Shown: piece after piece, positions 34,897 to 46,839 of the stretch | Layout: the number at the start of each line of letters is the position of its first letter | Numbering within the stretch: the stretch's first letter is position 1 | Assembly (NCBI GenBank): GCA_941918925.1 | Contig: OW799234.1 | Span: 80,886,997 to 80,950,996, forward strand | DNA: 64,000 nt | Source: Phyto melanocephala | Lineage: Eukaryota; Arthropoda; Insecta; Diptera; Rhinophoridae | Direction: 5' to 3' | Position numbers and translations under genes: made by a program | The notes under the pieces: generated by a model | What the model was told of the DNA's origin: nothing | Database searches by the model: none | The model's input: only the letters and a program-made list of their open reading frames with translations

Positions 34897-35540
34897 AACA
34901 AGTAACAGTGCTATATTCGGCCATGCCGAATCTTATATACCCTTCACAACGTGTAGTCATGCAATAACAATTCTTTGTATCACCATTCATCTCATATAAA
35001 ATACGTACATACATGTAAAAACATCTAAAAAAAAAATTACAAAAAAAAAATATATTAAAAATAAAAAATAATAAAAAAATTTACAAAAAAAAATTAAAAA
35101 TAAAATTAAAAAAAAAATAAAAAATATAAAGAATATATTAAATAAAATAAAATTTGTTTGGCTCAGCTGGAATCCGATGCCACGATTACTTTAACCAATA
35201 TGTATGTAGGTTGTTGTTGTAATTGTGAAAAAAACGAGGTGGTCGTGGTTTTTTACTCATATCTCAGAAAGTTATGGGGCGATTGTGCTAAATTTCAATA
35301 GCGATTCATTCCTGGATATTTCCAAGAGATTGATACCATATACAGATCTGAGGAACATATAGTTGCTTCTAAAAGTTGATTTCAACCAACACACGGACAG
35401 ACGGACAGACGGTCAGGGCTTAATCGACTCCTCTATTCATAAGCTTTCAGAAAATATAGACTTTATGGGGTCGAAAATGAAAATTGTAGAAATTACAAAC
35501 GGAATGACAAAGCTATATATATTTACCCTTGTGCACCACA
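34897..35540 (+). mobile_element. DINE-1-like element, family B, copy B7
   Basis: 5' end AACAAGTAACAGTGCTATAT, hairpin TTCGGCCATGCCGAA, shortened A-rich tract in the usual orientation, then GGCTCAGCTGGAATCCG and the same 3' subfamily as B5 (CATTCCTGGATATTTCC). A short GGACAGACGGACAGACGG tract follows. The end decays at ACCCTTGTGCACCACA without the GGTATAAAA terminus. Confidence 0.82.
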
Positions 35541-36300
35541 TATATAATTAATGTTATACATTATTTTGATTTACTATTTCCGACGACATGTATGATTTCG
35601 AAATTTTATATAGTTGCGGTCATTTTAGATTTTTAAGTTTTTTTTTAAATTTTTCGTACTTTGCTAGTCTAGCTTCTTCATTGAATACCCATATCGATCC
35701 TCTTGACAATTTATAAGCTAAAAAAATCTGTTTTTATTTGTAAATTTTATGAAAAATACTAAAGTAGTTGTATCTTGGTGTTTGTATCTCAGTTAGTTTC
35801 AAAATGATTTCTTAGTTTTTCTCAGCAATAATTTTCGAGACTAAAGTTTTTTTAAATTTGTCTGTACTTATCGTGTTTAAGATTTAAGAGCTTTAGTAAC
35901 TTGATATATTTTTATAAAAATATATCGATGGCTTAATACGTAACTCGATTTTTTACTTCTTTACAGGAGAAAGAAAAAAGTGAATAAAATTAAAAAGAAT
36001 GTATTGAGTTGGAGCTTTTTTATTTGGCCATAAATCCGTAACTTTCAACCATAGCTCACTTAATTTTTTAGAGGTGATGTGTGTGTATGTAAACTACCAG
36101 AAAACATTAAAAACTCGTTTTTGTTAAAACTCAAGATACGCCCTTTTTATATTAAGCCACCGATATATATTATTCCATATTATTTTTGCCGATTTTTTTA
36201 AAATTTTTTACAAATAGTTTCAGAGTCTTATCATATCTGCAAAAAGGAACAAACGTGTCTATATATTATCCTAGTTGAAAAATGTTAATTTGTATAAAAA
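35541..36300. other. AT-rich interval without recognisable gene
   Basis: Parts between 35880 and 36180 resemble decayed repeat DNA (ATATCGATGGCTTAATACG and later ATTAAGCCACCGATATAT, partly inverted). I cannot define an element. Confidence 0.4.
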
Positions 36301-36600
36301 TAAAGTGTGCGAAAACACAGAGACAGTCGTGTTTATTTGTCCACATCTCAGAAAGTAAAAAGGCGATTGTACTGGATTTCAAGAGTAATCAATTTCCGAA
36401 TCTTTCCATACAAATTTATGCCACACACAGGTTTGTGTAGCATTTACGGGATTCTAAAAGTTGATTTCGATCAACATACGGACGGACGAACATTGATCAA
36501 TTGACTTCTTTGTTCATAAGGTTTCTAGAAAATATATACTTTATGAGGTCTAAAGTAAATATTGTAGAAATTATAAAGACAAGGCTATGTATGTATAAAA
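36301..36600 (+). mobile_element. DINE family B-related 3' fragment
   Basis: TCCACATCTCAGAAAGTAAA, TTCTAAAAGTTGATTTCGAT, ATACGGACGGACGAAC and AAAATATATACTTTATGAGG follow the order of the B5/B7 3' module but are well diverged. The 5' half is absent. Confidence 0.65.
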
Positions 36601-36611
36601 AATATATATTA

Positions 36612-37393
36612 AGGGGTTTTCAATAAGAGCGCTACAATAGTTTTTTTTTTAAATAAAACAAAAACAGTCTTGGATATCAATGAATTTCTTTATTCCTGTG
36701 AAGTACGTTCGATGCCATTATGTATGGAACTCGATTTCTTTTGCATCGCCACCACGGGCACGCTTGCAGAAGTCCAGACGCTGAACCCAATTTTCGACGG
36801 TTTTCAAACATAAATCGGGCGATACTGCTGCAATTTCACGTTCGATATTCGTACGAAATTCATCAATCGTCGCTGGCTTGTTGGCATAGACCATAGACTT
36901 GACGTAGCCCCACAGGAAATCGTCTAACGGCGTCAAATCGCACGACCGAGGCGGCCAATCGACTGGAGCATTTCGTGAAATAACAATAAATAAATTGAGA
37001 ACGACATCTGAGAGACACATTTGGGCTTTCTTCAACTGAAGCCTCAGCGGCAGCAATATTCTCGGCACTACGGACACTTCTTTATCTCACTGGCACGAAA
37101 ACATTTTGTACTGCTCCTGTGGATTAAAATTTTTCCACTAGACGCTCAATTGGTGATATGGTAGGACGATTATGACGACCATAAATTGGACGTAGCGCTC
37201 TTAACGTTGAGGCCACTGACTCCGAATTTCGGTAGTAAATTTTAATAATTTCGACTCGTTGTTGGCTCGTATATCTTTCCATCATGAAATGGCAAACCTT
37301 ACTGAAGAGAAATGTCAAAAGAGCGGCAAAAAATATGGCGTCGTTTACTGTCCCTATCGGTCTACTTTTGTAGCGTGCCTGTTGAAAATTCCT
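36612..37393 (-). mobile_element. Tc1/mariner-superfamily element with imperfect ends
   Basis: Inverted ends AGGGGTTTTCAATAAGAGCG and its diverged counterpart at 37370-37393 (plus strand GCGTGCCTGTTGAAAATTCCT). TA flanks at 36610-36611 and 37394-37395. 782 bp holding a transposase remnant with the catalytic core removed. Confidence 0.82.
36718..37285 (-). pseudogene. Defective Tc1/mariner transposase
   Basis: Start at 37285 (MMERYTSQQRVEIIKIYYRN, first helix-turn-helix), reading to NRPTISPIERLVEKF and a stop. The frame is regained with VPRILLPLRLQLKKAQ (decayed second DNA-binding region, EENIAAV type, out of frame). It then jumps to APVDWPPRSCDLTPLDDFLW and runs to a natural-looking end, ARGGDAKEIEFHT. 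The first two catalytic Asp blocks are deleted; the third Asp is present. Nearest relatives in the window are the copies at 26896 and 22011. Confidence 0.82.
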
Positions 37394-38759
37394 TAATATA
37401 AAAAAAGTTTATGAACAAAATTGAATTTATAGTCATATGTTGAGATAGAATCGAACAGTTAAAATAAAAAATCGCCACCTAACGAGATCACTCCTAATAG
37501 TTAATAAATAGTTCTGGGAATAACACAGAAAGTAATAAAAGTAGCTGAGCAACTAAATGATATGGGAAACAAAAACTCTCGATAATTTTTACAATATCAT
37601 TTTCAAAAGTAAATGTGGAGCAAAAAGTGGCTTTAAGATCTCAGCATACACTATATATTTAGTACATATTATTAATACACATATTTGCCATACATACTTA
37701 TGCTGATTTAAGTGCATGAGGCAGTAAGGGCAACAGCAGTTAAATGGCAATACTAGTTGCTATTTATTTGTTAACAAACAAACAAAACAAAAACTTTTAC
37801 TTAAACCCTAGTTATTATTTAAGCGCTATTGAATCGTTATTTCTTTTCTTTTTCTTTTATAGCAACTAAAAAGTTCATACTGTTGCAGCTATATTTAAAG
37901 ATTAAATTTATAGTTGTTTTTGTTTTTTTAGTTCAAAGTTATGGTCATGTTTTTTCTTAGTTTTGCAAAGCATGCCATTTACATAAGCGCCGCCACTATG
38001 AGGCAAAATAAAATTTATGTTTGTATATAGTTTTGTTGTACATATTCAAAGATTTCTTTTAGCTTAATGAAAATAAGTTGCAACCAATAAAACGAGTACG
38101 TATGCAGTAAAAGTTTTCTTTTATTGTTTGCAACATTTTGTGTGCAGGAAACGTAGTCGTCTCTGTTTGCCTTAAACAAAACTAATAATTTTGTTAATGT
38201 CACCCAATACACACGTACATACACACGTACATACAACGCATATACCTGCAATATGCTACATTTTAATGTGTTCGCTTCATTTCTATTCAAAGAATTCGTG
38301 CATTTATTGAATTTAAATTTGTAGCGATTTCTTTGGCCATTTTTCCAGCGATATGAGATTTCAAGTCGTGATTCTTTTTCTTAAGAAATCTTAGCAAACA
38401 GTAGTTAAAAATTTTTTAAAGGGAAAACTGTTACTTTTTTGTGTATAGACATACAGTTTGTAGGAAGTTTAAATTTGTAATGGGAAACAGAATTTTTGTG
38501 CACTACCATAAATTGTTGTTCACAGGAATTATGTTAAAAAATCATAGTTTAAGTGCAAGTCACACTTAATGTTTTAGTTGTGTTTAATGTGAAAGTAATG
38601 GTCAAGCTATTACTGCAGCCATGCAAATATTGCAGTGAAAGTTATAGTCAGAATTATAGTCTGTTAAGCGATATTGAATGATTGTGTTCTTTTGCATTGT
38701 AAGCGAAGGAAAACTGTTTTTATACGAAAGAAAACGTAACAGCCAAACAAAAACAAGAA
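37394..38759. other. AT-rich interval without recognisable gene
   Basis: No coding or repeat signal that I can support. CACGTACATACA occurs twice around 38212-38235. Confidence 0.4.
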
Positions 38760-39330
38760 CGTTCAGCGGACAAAGATTTGTCAAGGCTTGATCAGCTGAC
38801 TGACGTTGCTCTAGTTTGGATCCCAGCTAACAGGAACTACTATGGTAATAAACGGGCAAAAGAGCTAGCCAACAGGAGATATACTTTAAATGTCTTCAAT
38901 GCAAATGCAGTAGAATTCCCGTTAAGAACTATAAAAAGCAAGATCTGCAGACAATTTCTTGGAAAAGTTGAAAACAGATGGCATGAAATGAGGTCAGAGA
39001 GGTCAAGCTAACGTGGATCTTTTTTTGTTATTACTATCACGTAACAACTTACTAGCCAAGGTCGAAACGACATCTCGAGGTTACTGGTGGTATTGATGGA
39101 TCACTGGATGTTAAGAAGACATGCAAGCGACTTAGACTTCCCTCGAACGACCATTGTCACAGCTGTGTGCTTTTGATGTAAGAGGAATCGTTTTTCCTTC
39201 GCTGCGAATGTCCTGTCCTTTCTGCCAAGAGACAGAGAATTTCGGGCAGATATATACTGAATTACGTTTCTGATAAATTTGAGGTCAGACTGAATGGTCA
39301 GCTAATATACCTCACGTCATGGGGTTGAAA
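38760..39330 (+). pseudogene. LINE relic: RNase H domain and C-terminal zinc-binding region
   Basis: The open part (38778-39011) reads LDQLTDVALVWIPANRNYYG, then NKRAKELANRRYTLN. This is the end of an RNase H domain (WIPGHxxxxGNxxADELA), with Lys in place of the last catalytic Asp. Downstream in other frames come NDHCHSC and CECPVLSAKRQRI, the CxxC...C closing motif of LINE ORF2 proteins that carry RNase H (I/Jockey-related groups). 5' truncated, with several frame breaks. It is a different LINE from the relic at 34065, which shows no RNase H. Confidence 0.72.
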
Positions 39331-40332
39331 TACAATACGCACGTTAAAAATTTGTTTCCCTTACCAAAAACAAAGACTATTTAGCCTCCCTCTAGGATTA
39401 ACTATAAGTTGAAAATATTGTTTGTTTTGCTACGCCCCTGTACACTGCGCTTTTAGTTTGTTGTACACTACGTTGATCGTAGCACGATCAGAACTTATCA
39501 AATATCCTGGTTAAAGGATTAATACGCCCTTTATTTATATTCGATGTAAAATTTTCGCCAAAACTTGTACTATCTACACTAATACCAATTATTTTTAAGT
39601 AGAAGAAAGTTGATTCAATTTCATAAAACTGTTGCTTTAAATTTATTTAGTTCTCGTTAAAAAAAAGTAACAAAGTTTGGAAAAAAAACTAAAATATATG
39701 ATATGCAATATTAATAATGTTCATAATAACTGTCTCGTCAAGTTTCTCCACGTGAGTATTGCTGAGTTAAAAATCTTTTGTCTCATTTCTCGTAGAATCT
39801 CTTTGTTAAGGTCAAAGGAATTTTTTTTTTCTTAGGATACAGTCTTGTTTACAACTGTCGATCAAACACCTGCCCAACTTAAAAATATATTACTTCATAA
39901 TACAGTGCGTTGCATTATTATAAATACACTTGGTTACTTATTAATAACTTTAAAAAATTTTTTTAAATGTAGAAGAGTTTATAAGCTGAACGATAATTGT
40001 GAAGAATTTAAAAAAATGTTAGCTTTGTTTCAACAGTGAAAATGTTTGTAATATTTTGTTGATGTTTTTAAATAATAATTTGGTGACAGCTTATGATGCC
40101 AGGGAATATGTAGCAGTCAGCTCTGGAAGGTTCCAAGACTACTAGATAGGGATCATTTGGAAAATAAATATGGTATTGAATATGGTTCCTTTTTGAATAC
40201 TTAAATTTAATAAAATTAATTCATGGTATTATATAGAACCAACAGGAGATAAATTAATAATAATATTGATCATTAATTCATCATTCAAGAACAGGACATA
40301 TGTCTATATGACAGTCGTCAAATAATGAAATA
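39331..40332. other. AT-rich interval without recognisable gene
   Basis: No gene recognised. The 64-residue frame at 39845 has no domain that I know. Confidence 0.38.
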
Positions 40333-40849
40333 AAGGGTCCGCCATCTTACGTTTTTTTTTCAACTAGTGCTTATTTCCTAAATGGTAACACTTAGCTCAT
40401 GTCTGATTTGACAGGTAATTAGTTTTATCCTTCCGCAGAACGAAAATGGTTGTGTATACGCTGGAACAACGCTGGGAATATTGCGACATTACTTTTCCGA
40501 TTTTGCCAAAAAAAAAAATCATCTTTTCAGGTGAAGCTCATTTTGATCTTGGTGGGTATGTAAACAAGCAAAATTGTCGCATTTGGGGCTCGGAAAACGA
40601 GTCACTGTTTGGTGCGGATATTGGTCCAGAGGCATAATTGGGCCATTTTTCTTCGAAAATGAGCATGGGGTGGCCGTAGTCAATGGCGATCGTTATCGGG
40701 TCATGCTGAACGAATTTTTGTTCACAAAAATTGAAAAGAAGGATATTGGCAACATTTGATTTCAACAGAACAGCGCTACGTGCCCCACACCCGAAGCTAT
40801 ACTTTTTTTTATAGCATTTAAAAACAAAAAAGGTATTTGGCGGACCCTT
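40333..40849 (+). mobile_element. Short Tc1/mariner-derived element, GGGTCCGCCA ends, copy 1
   Basis: 517 bp, TA at 40331-40332 and 40850-40851. Ends AAGGGTCCGCCA and TGGCGGACCCTT are exact inverted repeats over 12 bases. Inside is a transposase reduced twice. MVVYTLEQRW from the first helix joins, out of frame, to IIFSGEAHFDLGG. The protein then stops just past GNI, at FQQ. The first catalytic Asp (SDEAHF) is GGT, Gly. The second (QQD) is AAC, Asn. The C-terminal third is deleted. The copy at 55055 has the same layout, so this reduced form itself multiplied. Confidence 0.85.
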
Positions 40850-42352
40850 TATTTAAAAAATAGCTGCTTGAATTGCTGGTATACTTTACAGAAATAAAAT
40901 TTCATTACAAAAATGTTTGAACATTACCAAAACTTATTTTAGCTTAAGGTCTTTTTATAATAAAAATTTTGTTTGAATTTTTATTAGCTGCTATTTCGCA
41001 ACTACCTTAGCATCATAAGAAAATCAATATTTTTTTTTTCAAAATATTTAAATTAAGCGAATACGTGATATCGAAATTTGTACCATAGAAATTAATGTGT
41101 ATTTCTAGCTGTCCAACTAAGTAAATATGGGAGTTATAGTCCTGTAGTTTCATTCAGTCAAATAATTGTTTACCAAAAATAGGAAAAATTTTTAAATCTT
41201 TAATGAACAGCAAAATAAGTAGAATGTTTTGCAATTTAAAAGGACCACCTTCATACCATATTTTCTTTTTATATTTTTTAACTACTTAATCTTAAAACTC
41301 TCCTTAAGGATAATCAATCTCCCTAGGCAATTCTTTGGCACTGCCAAAACAAAATAACAATAACAAAACAAAAAAAAAAACACTTAATAATTTCCTGCAT
41401 CTTTCATTTTCATTTACGAATAAATAAAAAAAAAATATATAATTTTGACCTTTTTATCTTGTTGTTCTTTATTTGGTATTTTACTTTTATTATTTTTACA
41501 TTTTATTCCTTCGTATTTTGGCCATTGTTTGGCAGTTCTTTGCTATTGTTTTCTATTCACAAAAAATTATGTTCATTATATTCAGTAAATTATTTTCGCA
41601 CTTAAGCCATCCCGTTTGGTTGGACAAAAAAAAATCACAAGAGAAATAACAACAATAACAAGAATATAAAGGGAATCCTAGGTAAATAAAGTGCCCTGCA
41701 ACAAGAAAGCCATAGATATAAAAAATATTAAGGAATACAAGGAATTGAAGGAGTAAAATATGTGCTTGTATTTTTTCGCTAAAAAAAATAGAAAATGTAA
41801 AAAAAAATTGGGAATAAACAAAGAAAAAAGTCTTGGGGACCAGATTCACTTGAATAAAAAAAGATTTAGTTTTATTTAATAAATATAATCTAGCCAAAAA
41901 TTTTAAAACACTTAAGGTTGTTTAGTGTTTTCCTTTTTTTATGATTTTTATTTTGCTTCAAACTGAACTAATTTTTTTTACTGCAATTTTTTCCTTTTTT
42001 TTGTTTTTTAGTTACCAAAAAAAAAAAAATTATTTTCATTTAATTTTATCTTACCTTGGGCAGCGACCAACAAACCTTTTATCGAATTACTTTTCTTAAT
42101 CCCATAGTTTTACTTTCTGTTTAAATTTAATACAAATTTTAATTATTCTCATTTTTTTATATTTTTTCGTTTGTGGGCAAATATTTGTACAGAAAAAAAA
42201 TATTTTTGTATTGTAACATGTTTCGTGTTTGTTTGCAAATCTCAGCAGTTGCTTTAGTTGTAATTGACTACACCGGCGTTTGTATATTACTCGTAACAAA
42301 AAAAGATATTGACAGTGTTAAATAAAAGTAAAGCACCTATATATTGAAAAAG
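40850..42352. other. AT-rich interval without recognisable gene
   Basis: 1.5 kb of AT-rich DNA with long A and T runs. The 114-residue minus-strand frame at 41553-41897 is Phe/Ser/Leu-rich, as expected of the composition, and is not called. Confidence 0.4.
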
Positions 42353-44502
42353 AAGTAAGAGCACTATATTCGGCTGTGCCGAATATTTTATACCCACCAC
42401 CAATCTTGTGTACATTTAAAGCACAATATTTATTATTTTGTTAATCGCTATGGAATAATCTCTTTATAATAAAATATGTATCACTTTCTTTGTAGAGGGT
42501 GGTTAAATTTTAAGGGCCCATGTTGAAGGTGAACTACACCTAGTCTTTGTTTGTTCTCTGCACTTCACTTGACATTTCTCAATCTCAAACTTACTCAATT
42601 TGATCCGTGGAAAGAGCAACGCTTTAAAGTTATTCAGGTTTTTTTATAAAAATGGGCGTTCAAGTCAAAATGCATTTTGTGCATAATTCTTTTGATCAAC
42701 ATAATCGTTCAAATTCGTCCACATTCGGGAAAATTGTAAAAAATATTTAAATTTCTGCAAAACAGGTCTGTATAAAATGTTAGAAAATCTGTGAATGCCT
42801 TCTTAGTTCGTTGAATGGGCACCATTGCTGTTTTTTGCGATAGTGTGGCAAAAGAGCAGTCAACCTCGCCTCATCATCATGCCTAACAATTGAGCATCAA
42901 CATTGTCATTGAGAATTCGGACCATCAGATAGAGGAGAGGCGCCAAGGATGGGGGGGGGGGCCATTTGGCAGATATTTTGTTAAATACGTAATTGAAACC
43001 TACAAATATTATCATTATAAAAAGAAATAATAATAATTTCCTAAATAATTTGATTTTATTTATATTCAACTTCGCCCTTAACATTTAACCACCCTTTATA
43101 ACTTCGATATGCTACTAAAATGCTTTTGTAAATGTAGTCTTTCAATGAAAGTTGGCATTAAAGTAGGCGTGTCAATAAAGTTTCTGCTAATAAATACAAC
43201 TTAGATATTTCAATATAGTCCTTTATTTTCCCAAAAACTTTGTCAATAGAGAAATTACATGAATTTAAGATAAACCGTTATAATGGAGGTAGGCGTTAAA
43301 GTGGGCGTGTGACTTAAACTTTTTGGCACAACAATTACATTGATTAGAAGGATATACGTAGCAAATTTTATCATCATACCTCTAATTTTAGCGGTTTTAT
43401 GAGCTTTAAATTTTATTAACGGTAGATAACGTGAAAAGTGGGCGTTATAGTAGGCGTGTCAAAGTTATTTTTGCGAATGAGTACAACTTGGGTGTTTCAA
43501 TATAGCTTTTGTTATTCCAAAATCTTTATTAATAGAGAAATTATATGAATTTTAGGTAAAACGTTATATGGGAGGTGGGCATAAAAGTGGGCGTGGCACC
43601 TTAATTTTCTGGCACAGTAATGACATTGCCTAGGAGGATATACGTGGCAAATTTTATCATCATACCTCTCATTTTTGCGGTTTTATGAGCTTTTAAATTT
43701 CATTAATGGTAGATAACGTGAAAAGTGGGCGTTATAGTAGGCGTGTCACAGTTATTTTTGTGAATGAGTACAACTTAGGTGTTTCAATATAGCCGTTTAT
43801 CATTCCAAAATCTCTATTAATAGAGATATTATATGAATTTTAGGTAAAACGTTATATGGAAGGTGGGCGTAAAAGTGGGCGTGGCACATTGATTTTCCGT
43901 TACAGGAAAGCGTCTCACCAAAAAGCAAAGTGTGCAAAATTTTAGAGTCGTACATCCAATTTTGTTGCTTTTATGACGTTTTTGTTTTTAAATATACCGA
44001 AAAATACACTGTGCGGTATAAATTTTCGTACATTTTGATCGATAACTCCTTTCCTAATGCATAGATTTAGATAATTTTCGGGGAAAAATATTGTTTTTAC
44101 GCAGGAAATATATATTCGAAGTTTAATGAGTATACGTTAAGGCGTTTGGACACAATTCCATTTTATTCGATGTTCGAAGGACACGGTTTTTTCGACCTAC
44201 TCTTGCTTTTCGAGCTATAACTCTCTTCCTAATATTCCGATTTAGCCCATTTTCAATACCAAACAAACCTTGTCTAAAGGAAAGATTCTGGCAAAATTTG
44301 AGCCCCCTAGCTTTTTCGGTGCGACCTCTATCGTGCTTTCAACAGACGGACAGACGGACGGACATAGCTAGATCGTCATCAAATCAAACCCTGATTCAGA
44401 ATATATATACTTTATGGGGTCTAAAATGGATATTTCGATGTGTTACAAACGGAATGACAAAATGAATATACCCCCACCATTTTTTTGGTGACGGGTATAA
44501 AA
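42353..44502 (+). mobile_element. DINE-1-like element, family A, copy A4, composite with a Tc1/mariner element
   Basis: Both ends present. GAAGTAAGAGCACTATATTC with hairpin TTCGGCTGTGCCGAA at the start, and CCACCATTTTTTTGGTGACG, GGTATAAAA at the end. After about 140 bp it is interrupted at 42495-43096 by a Tc1/mariner-derived element. The core follows, with GGCGTTATAGTAGGCGTG and GTGGGCGTAAAAGTGGGCG blocks in two tandem units. Then come GGACAGACGGACGGACATAG and TACTTTATGGGGTC. Noncoding. It and A5 share the passenger at the same base. Confidence 0.88.
42495..43096 (+). mobile_element. Tc1/mariner-derived element nested in DINE copy A4
   Basis: Ends GAGGGTGGTTAAATTTTAAG and the inverted CTTAACATTTAACCACCCTT. 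TA at 42493-42494 and 43097-43098. The remnant transposase on this strand shows the first helix-turn-helix (QRFKVIQ from the A5 copy), NRSNS and AKEQ-type pieces of the second. It then passes directly to a C-terminal GGHLADI-like stretch near 42955. The whole catalytic domain is deleted. A run of 11 G (42948-42958) lies at the joint. Confidence 0.8.
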
Positions 44503-44652
44503 ATAAGCTCAAAATAAATAAAATTTAAAATATATATGATATTTTTTCCCTTCCGCTATCTGTCCTGCTTCGAAATTCTGAAATTTCATAATATTTTCAA
44601 AATAAAATCCGTTTCTTTTTCGGTCTCTCTTATTTTTTCATAAGAATAAAAG
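44503..44652. other. Short spacer
   Basis: Unassigned sequence between DINE copy A4 and the hAT-like element. Confidence 0.4.
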
Positions 44653-45974
44653 CAAGGCGAATTCATATCAGGTGACAACATCCCTACAACAAACACCAAA
44701 AAGCCCGTCAGAAGAAAAATGTCACAACACAGAAAACAAATTGTTTGTTTACTTCTAATAAAAATATTATTTTTATAAATTTACACGAGAACTTTTCAAA
44801 TAAATAAGTATTTTAAATTTATCTATATAAATAAAAATCAATGCCACTTTTCGTTGTAATTTTATAACTCAAACAAAACCTACACATTTGGTTCGGTGGT
44901 GAGCCCGTTACCGTGGTAGGTGAGCCCGTTACCTATCCGAACCAAATGTGTAGGCTTTGTTCGGACTATTTAGTAGATAGTTTATATGTGCACAAAATCC
45001 GTCGAGCGGTTTACGGGTAAAAAAGGGTAAAATCGGTATCTCAGTATCTTCGGGCTTAATACAGATATCACAAAAATTCAGAAAGAACTAAAGAGCCTGT
45101 TAAAAATAATTGGATAGGTGTCTGGTACTTTTTGGAAATTTAGAGCTTTAAGGGGATAAAACGGGTAAAAACTTTTGGTACTTTTTTTAACAGCAAAAAA
45201 GGAAAAAAGTAAAAACGTAGTTTTACTCTCCTTAAAACAATCTATAATAAATTTTTGTACTCTTTTGAAATATTATAATTTAGGCGGAAAAGGCCTAAAA
45301 ACGGGTAAAATCGGTAATATTGTATCTTCGGACATGCATTAGCACAAAAATTCAAAAAGATCCTAGAGCACTAATGGAACTTTATTGAAATTTGGTGTTC
45401 CAATTTGATAAAATGGGTAAAAAAAATGTTTGGCACTTTTTTTCAATGTCAGTTATCTGTAAAAAGGATGAGCAAAACAAAAATATTTAAACGACATTTT
45501 TCTTCTTCTAATATGCTCTTAAATGCAATGATGTTCCGATTAAATTGATTTATTATTTCACTTGATACGTAGCGAAGCACGTACCAGGCGGCTAGTTACT
45601 TATATAAATTTCTGCTAGTTTATATCACACATTTGTGTTTTTTAAAACACTTTTCACAATGTTCACAAATTAAAACCGCTAGGGGAAATACAACGGGCAT
45701 TTTGCATTTTTTTAATAAAAAGCAATCAAACTGTTTATTGTAATTATAAATTGTGTTTTACTTATTTACCAATAAGGTATTGCACAAATATTAGTATTTT
45801 TATTTTTATTTTTTTTCACAAGTTTTAACACTTTTCTAAAATTTCTCAACCAACGCACATACAAATTAATTTAAATGTTAACAAACTTTGACATTATGTC
45901 GTTAAAAAAACGAGCAAAAATTTAGTGAGCAAATTAGCTGGCTTTGTAACATCACCTGATGTGAATTCGCCTTG
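44653..45974. mobile_element. hAT-like nonautonomous element interrupted by a Helitron
   Basis: Inverted ends CAAGGCGAATTCATATCAGG and the mirrored CCTGATGTGAATTCGCCTTG. They are flanked by 8-base direct repeats AATAAAAG (44645-44652) and AATAAGAG (45975-45982), one mismatch. An 8-bp duplication and CA-starting ends are typical of hAT. A Helitron occupies 44822-45595, leaving about 550 bp of noncoding hAT interior. Confidence 0.75.
44822..45595 (+). mobile_element. Helitron-like element (distinct family) nested in a hAT element
   Basis: Begins A|TCTATATAAATAAAAATC. It ends with the hairpin ACGTAGCGAAGCACGT (six paired bases, one bulged A), then ACCAGGCGGCTAG|T. All Helitron border rules are met: insertion between A and T, 5' TC, 3' CTAG, hairpin about 10 bases before the end. 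Near the 5' end, 44873-44896 and 44937-44960 form a 24-bp inverted repeat (23 matches). Its loop holds GGTGAGCCCGTTACC twice. The interior carries repeated AAAACGGGTAAAA/ATCGGTA words. No Rep/helicase remains. Confidence 0.8.
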
Positions 45975-46236
45975 AATAAGAGTCTCCAGAACTAAGACGA
46001 ATCCACCTTGTTCAGAACAATTATATCGAAGCTTCCTTTGAAACACACAACTTTAACTTGGCAACACTGATAAATGAGACAACCAGTATGTCAGTTAGTG
46101 TTTCTTTTGCAAGCAAAGCAAAAAATTATTCAAATTTATTTTGAGATTTTGTCAAGCAATTTTTGTGAAGCAAACTTTTAGTTATTTGGAACGGTGATAA
46201 ACCAAAAGCTTGTTGTCGATAAACATATTTTGTACT
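45975..46236. promoter_or_regulatory. Possible promoter region upstream of a small spliced frame
   Basis: TCAGTTAG at 46091 matches the fly initiator consensus (TCAGTY) and stands about 145 bases before the ATG at 46237. No convincing TATA box or DPE is seen. The call depends on the downstream frame being real. Confidence 0.2.
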
Positions 46237-46431
46237 ATGGGCCTTATGGACTTACGTCTCTATGCCTTCGAAACGTATAATGATCAGAACTTTATAGTCA
46301 ACATTAATAAGTATGAAGACATGTTAACGAACGAATCGAAAGGTAAAAATTTTGCTTCGGAATAAGAATCTCTGAAACAGAGTTGTTCTTTGTCTCTTTT
46401 TCTTACAGTGTTTCAACTTCCGCGTCATTAG
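46237..46431 (+). pseudogene. Small two-exon reading frame, probably a decayed gene
   Basis: ATG at 46237 opens 35 codons (MGLMDLRLYAFETYNDQNFI, ending KYEDMLTNESK) to a donor AAAG|GTAAAA at 46342. A 66-base intron ends TTTTTCTTACAG at 46408. Joining adds VFQLPRH and then TAG. If that TAG and a later TAA are read as former Gln codons, the frame continues EFDVDH and WWAKSYH. That suggests a gene that acquired C-to-T stops, or a very short real product. Residue composition is not AT-driven. No family recognised with confidence; a MADF-like or transposon-accessory origin is only a guess. Confidence 0.35.
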
Positions 46432-46839
46432 GAATTTGATGTGGACCATTAATGAATATGGTGGGCGAAAAGTTACCATATAATTAAAAAATTTAATAAC
46501 TTTTTTGTTTACTTTTTTATTTTGTTTTTCAGTTTATGCAAATAACCCCTGGCGTATAAATAATGCGTGATATTCACAACAGAACAAAAAATCAAAATAA
46601 TAGAATTTTATTATTTCAACGCAAAGGGCATATTGTCGGCATTTAAAAGTCAGAATTTTGCACTCTAGGAAAATCATTCGTTGCTTAGTTCATTGTCACC
46701 ACCAACACGGAGAGTTTTTTTAATCGATGCATTTTAAAAAAACGTTTATTATTATCATATAAAGTGTAATTGGTGTAAGAAACAAAAAAAATTTTTCAGT
46801 TAAATTTTAACAGTTGGTTAGAAATAAAATCATTTGTAT
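46432..46839. other. AT-rich spacer
   Basis: No gene recognised beyond the decayed continuation just after 46431. Confidence 0.4.

Noticed and set aside
41553..41897. 114-residue minus-strand open frame
   Set aside because: Dominated by Phe, Ser, Leu and Ile from A-rich DNA. Membrane-like only because of composition.
42948..42958. Run of 11 G as a functional G-rich element
   Set aside because: A single run at a deletion joint in a dead transposon; other copies have shorter runs, so slippage is enough.
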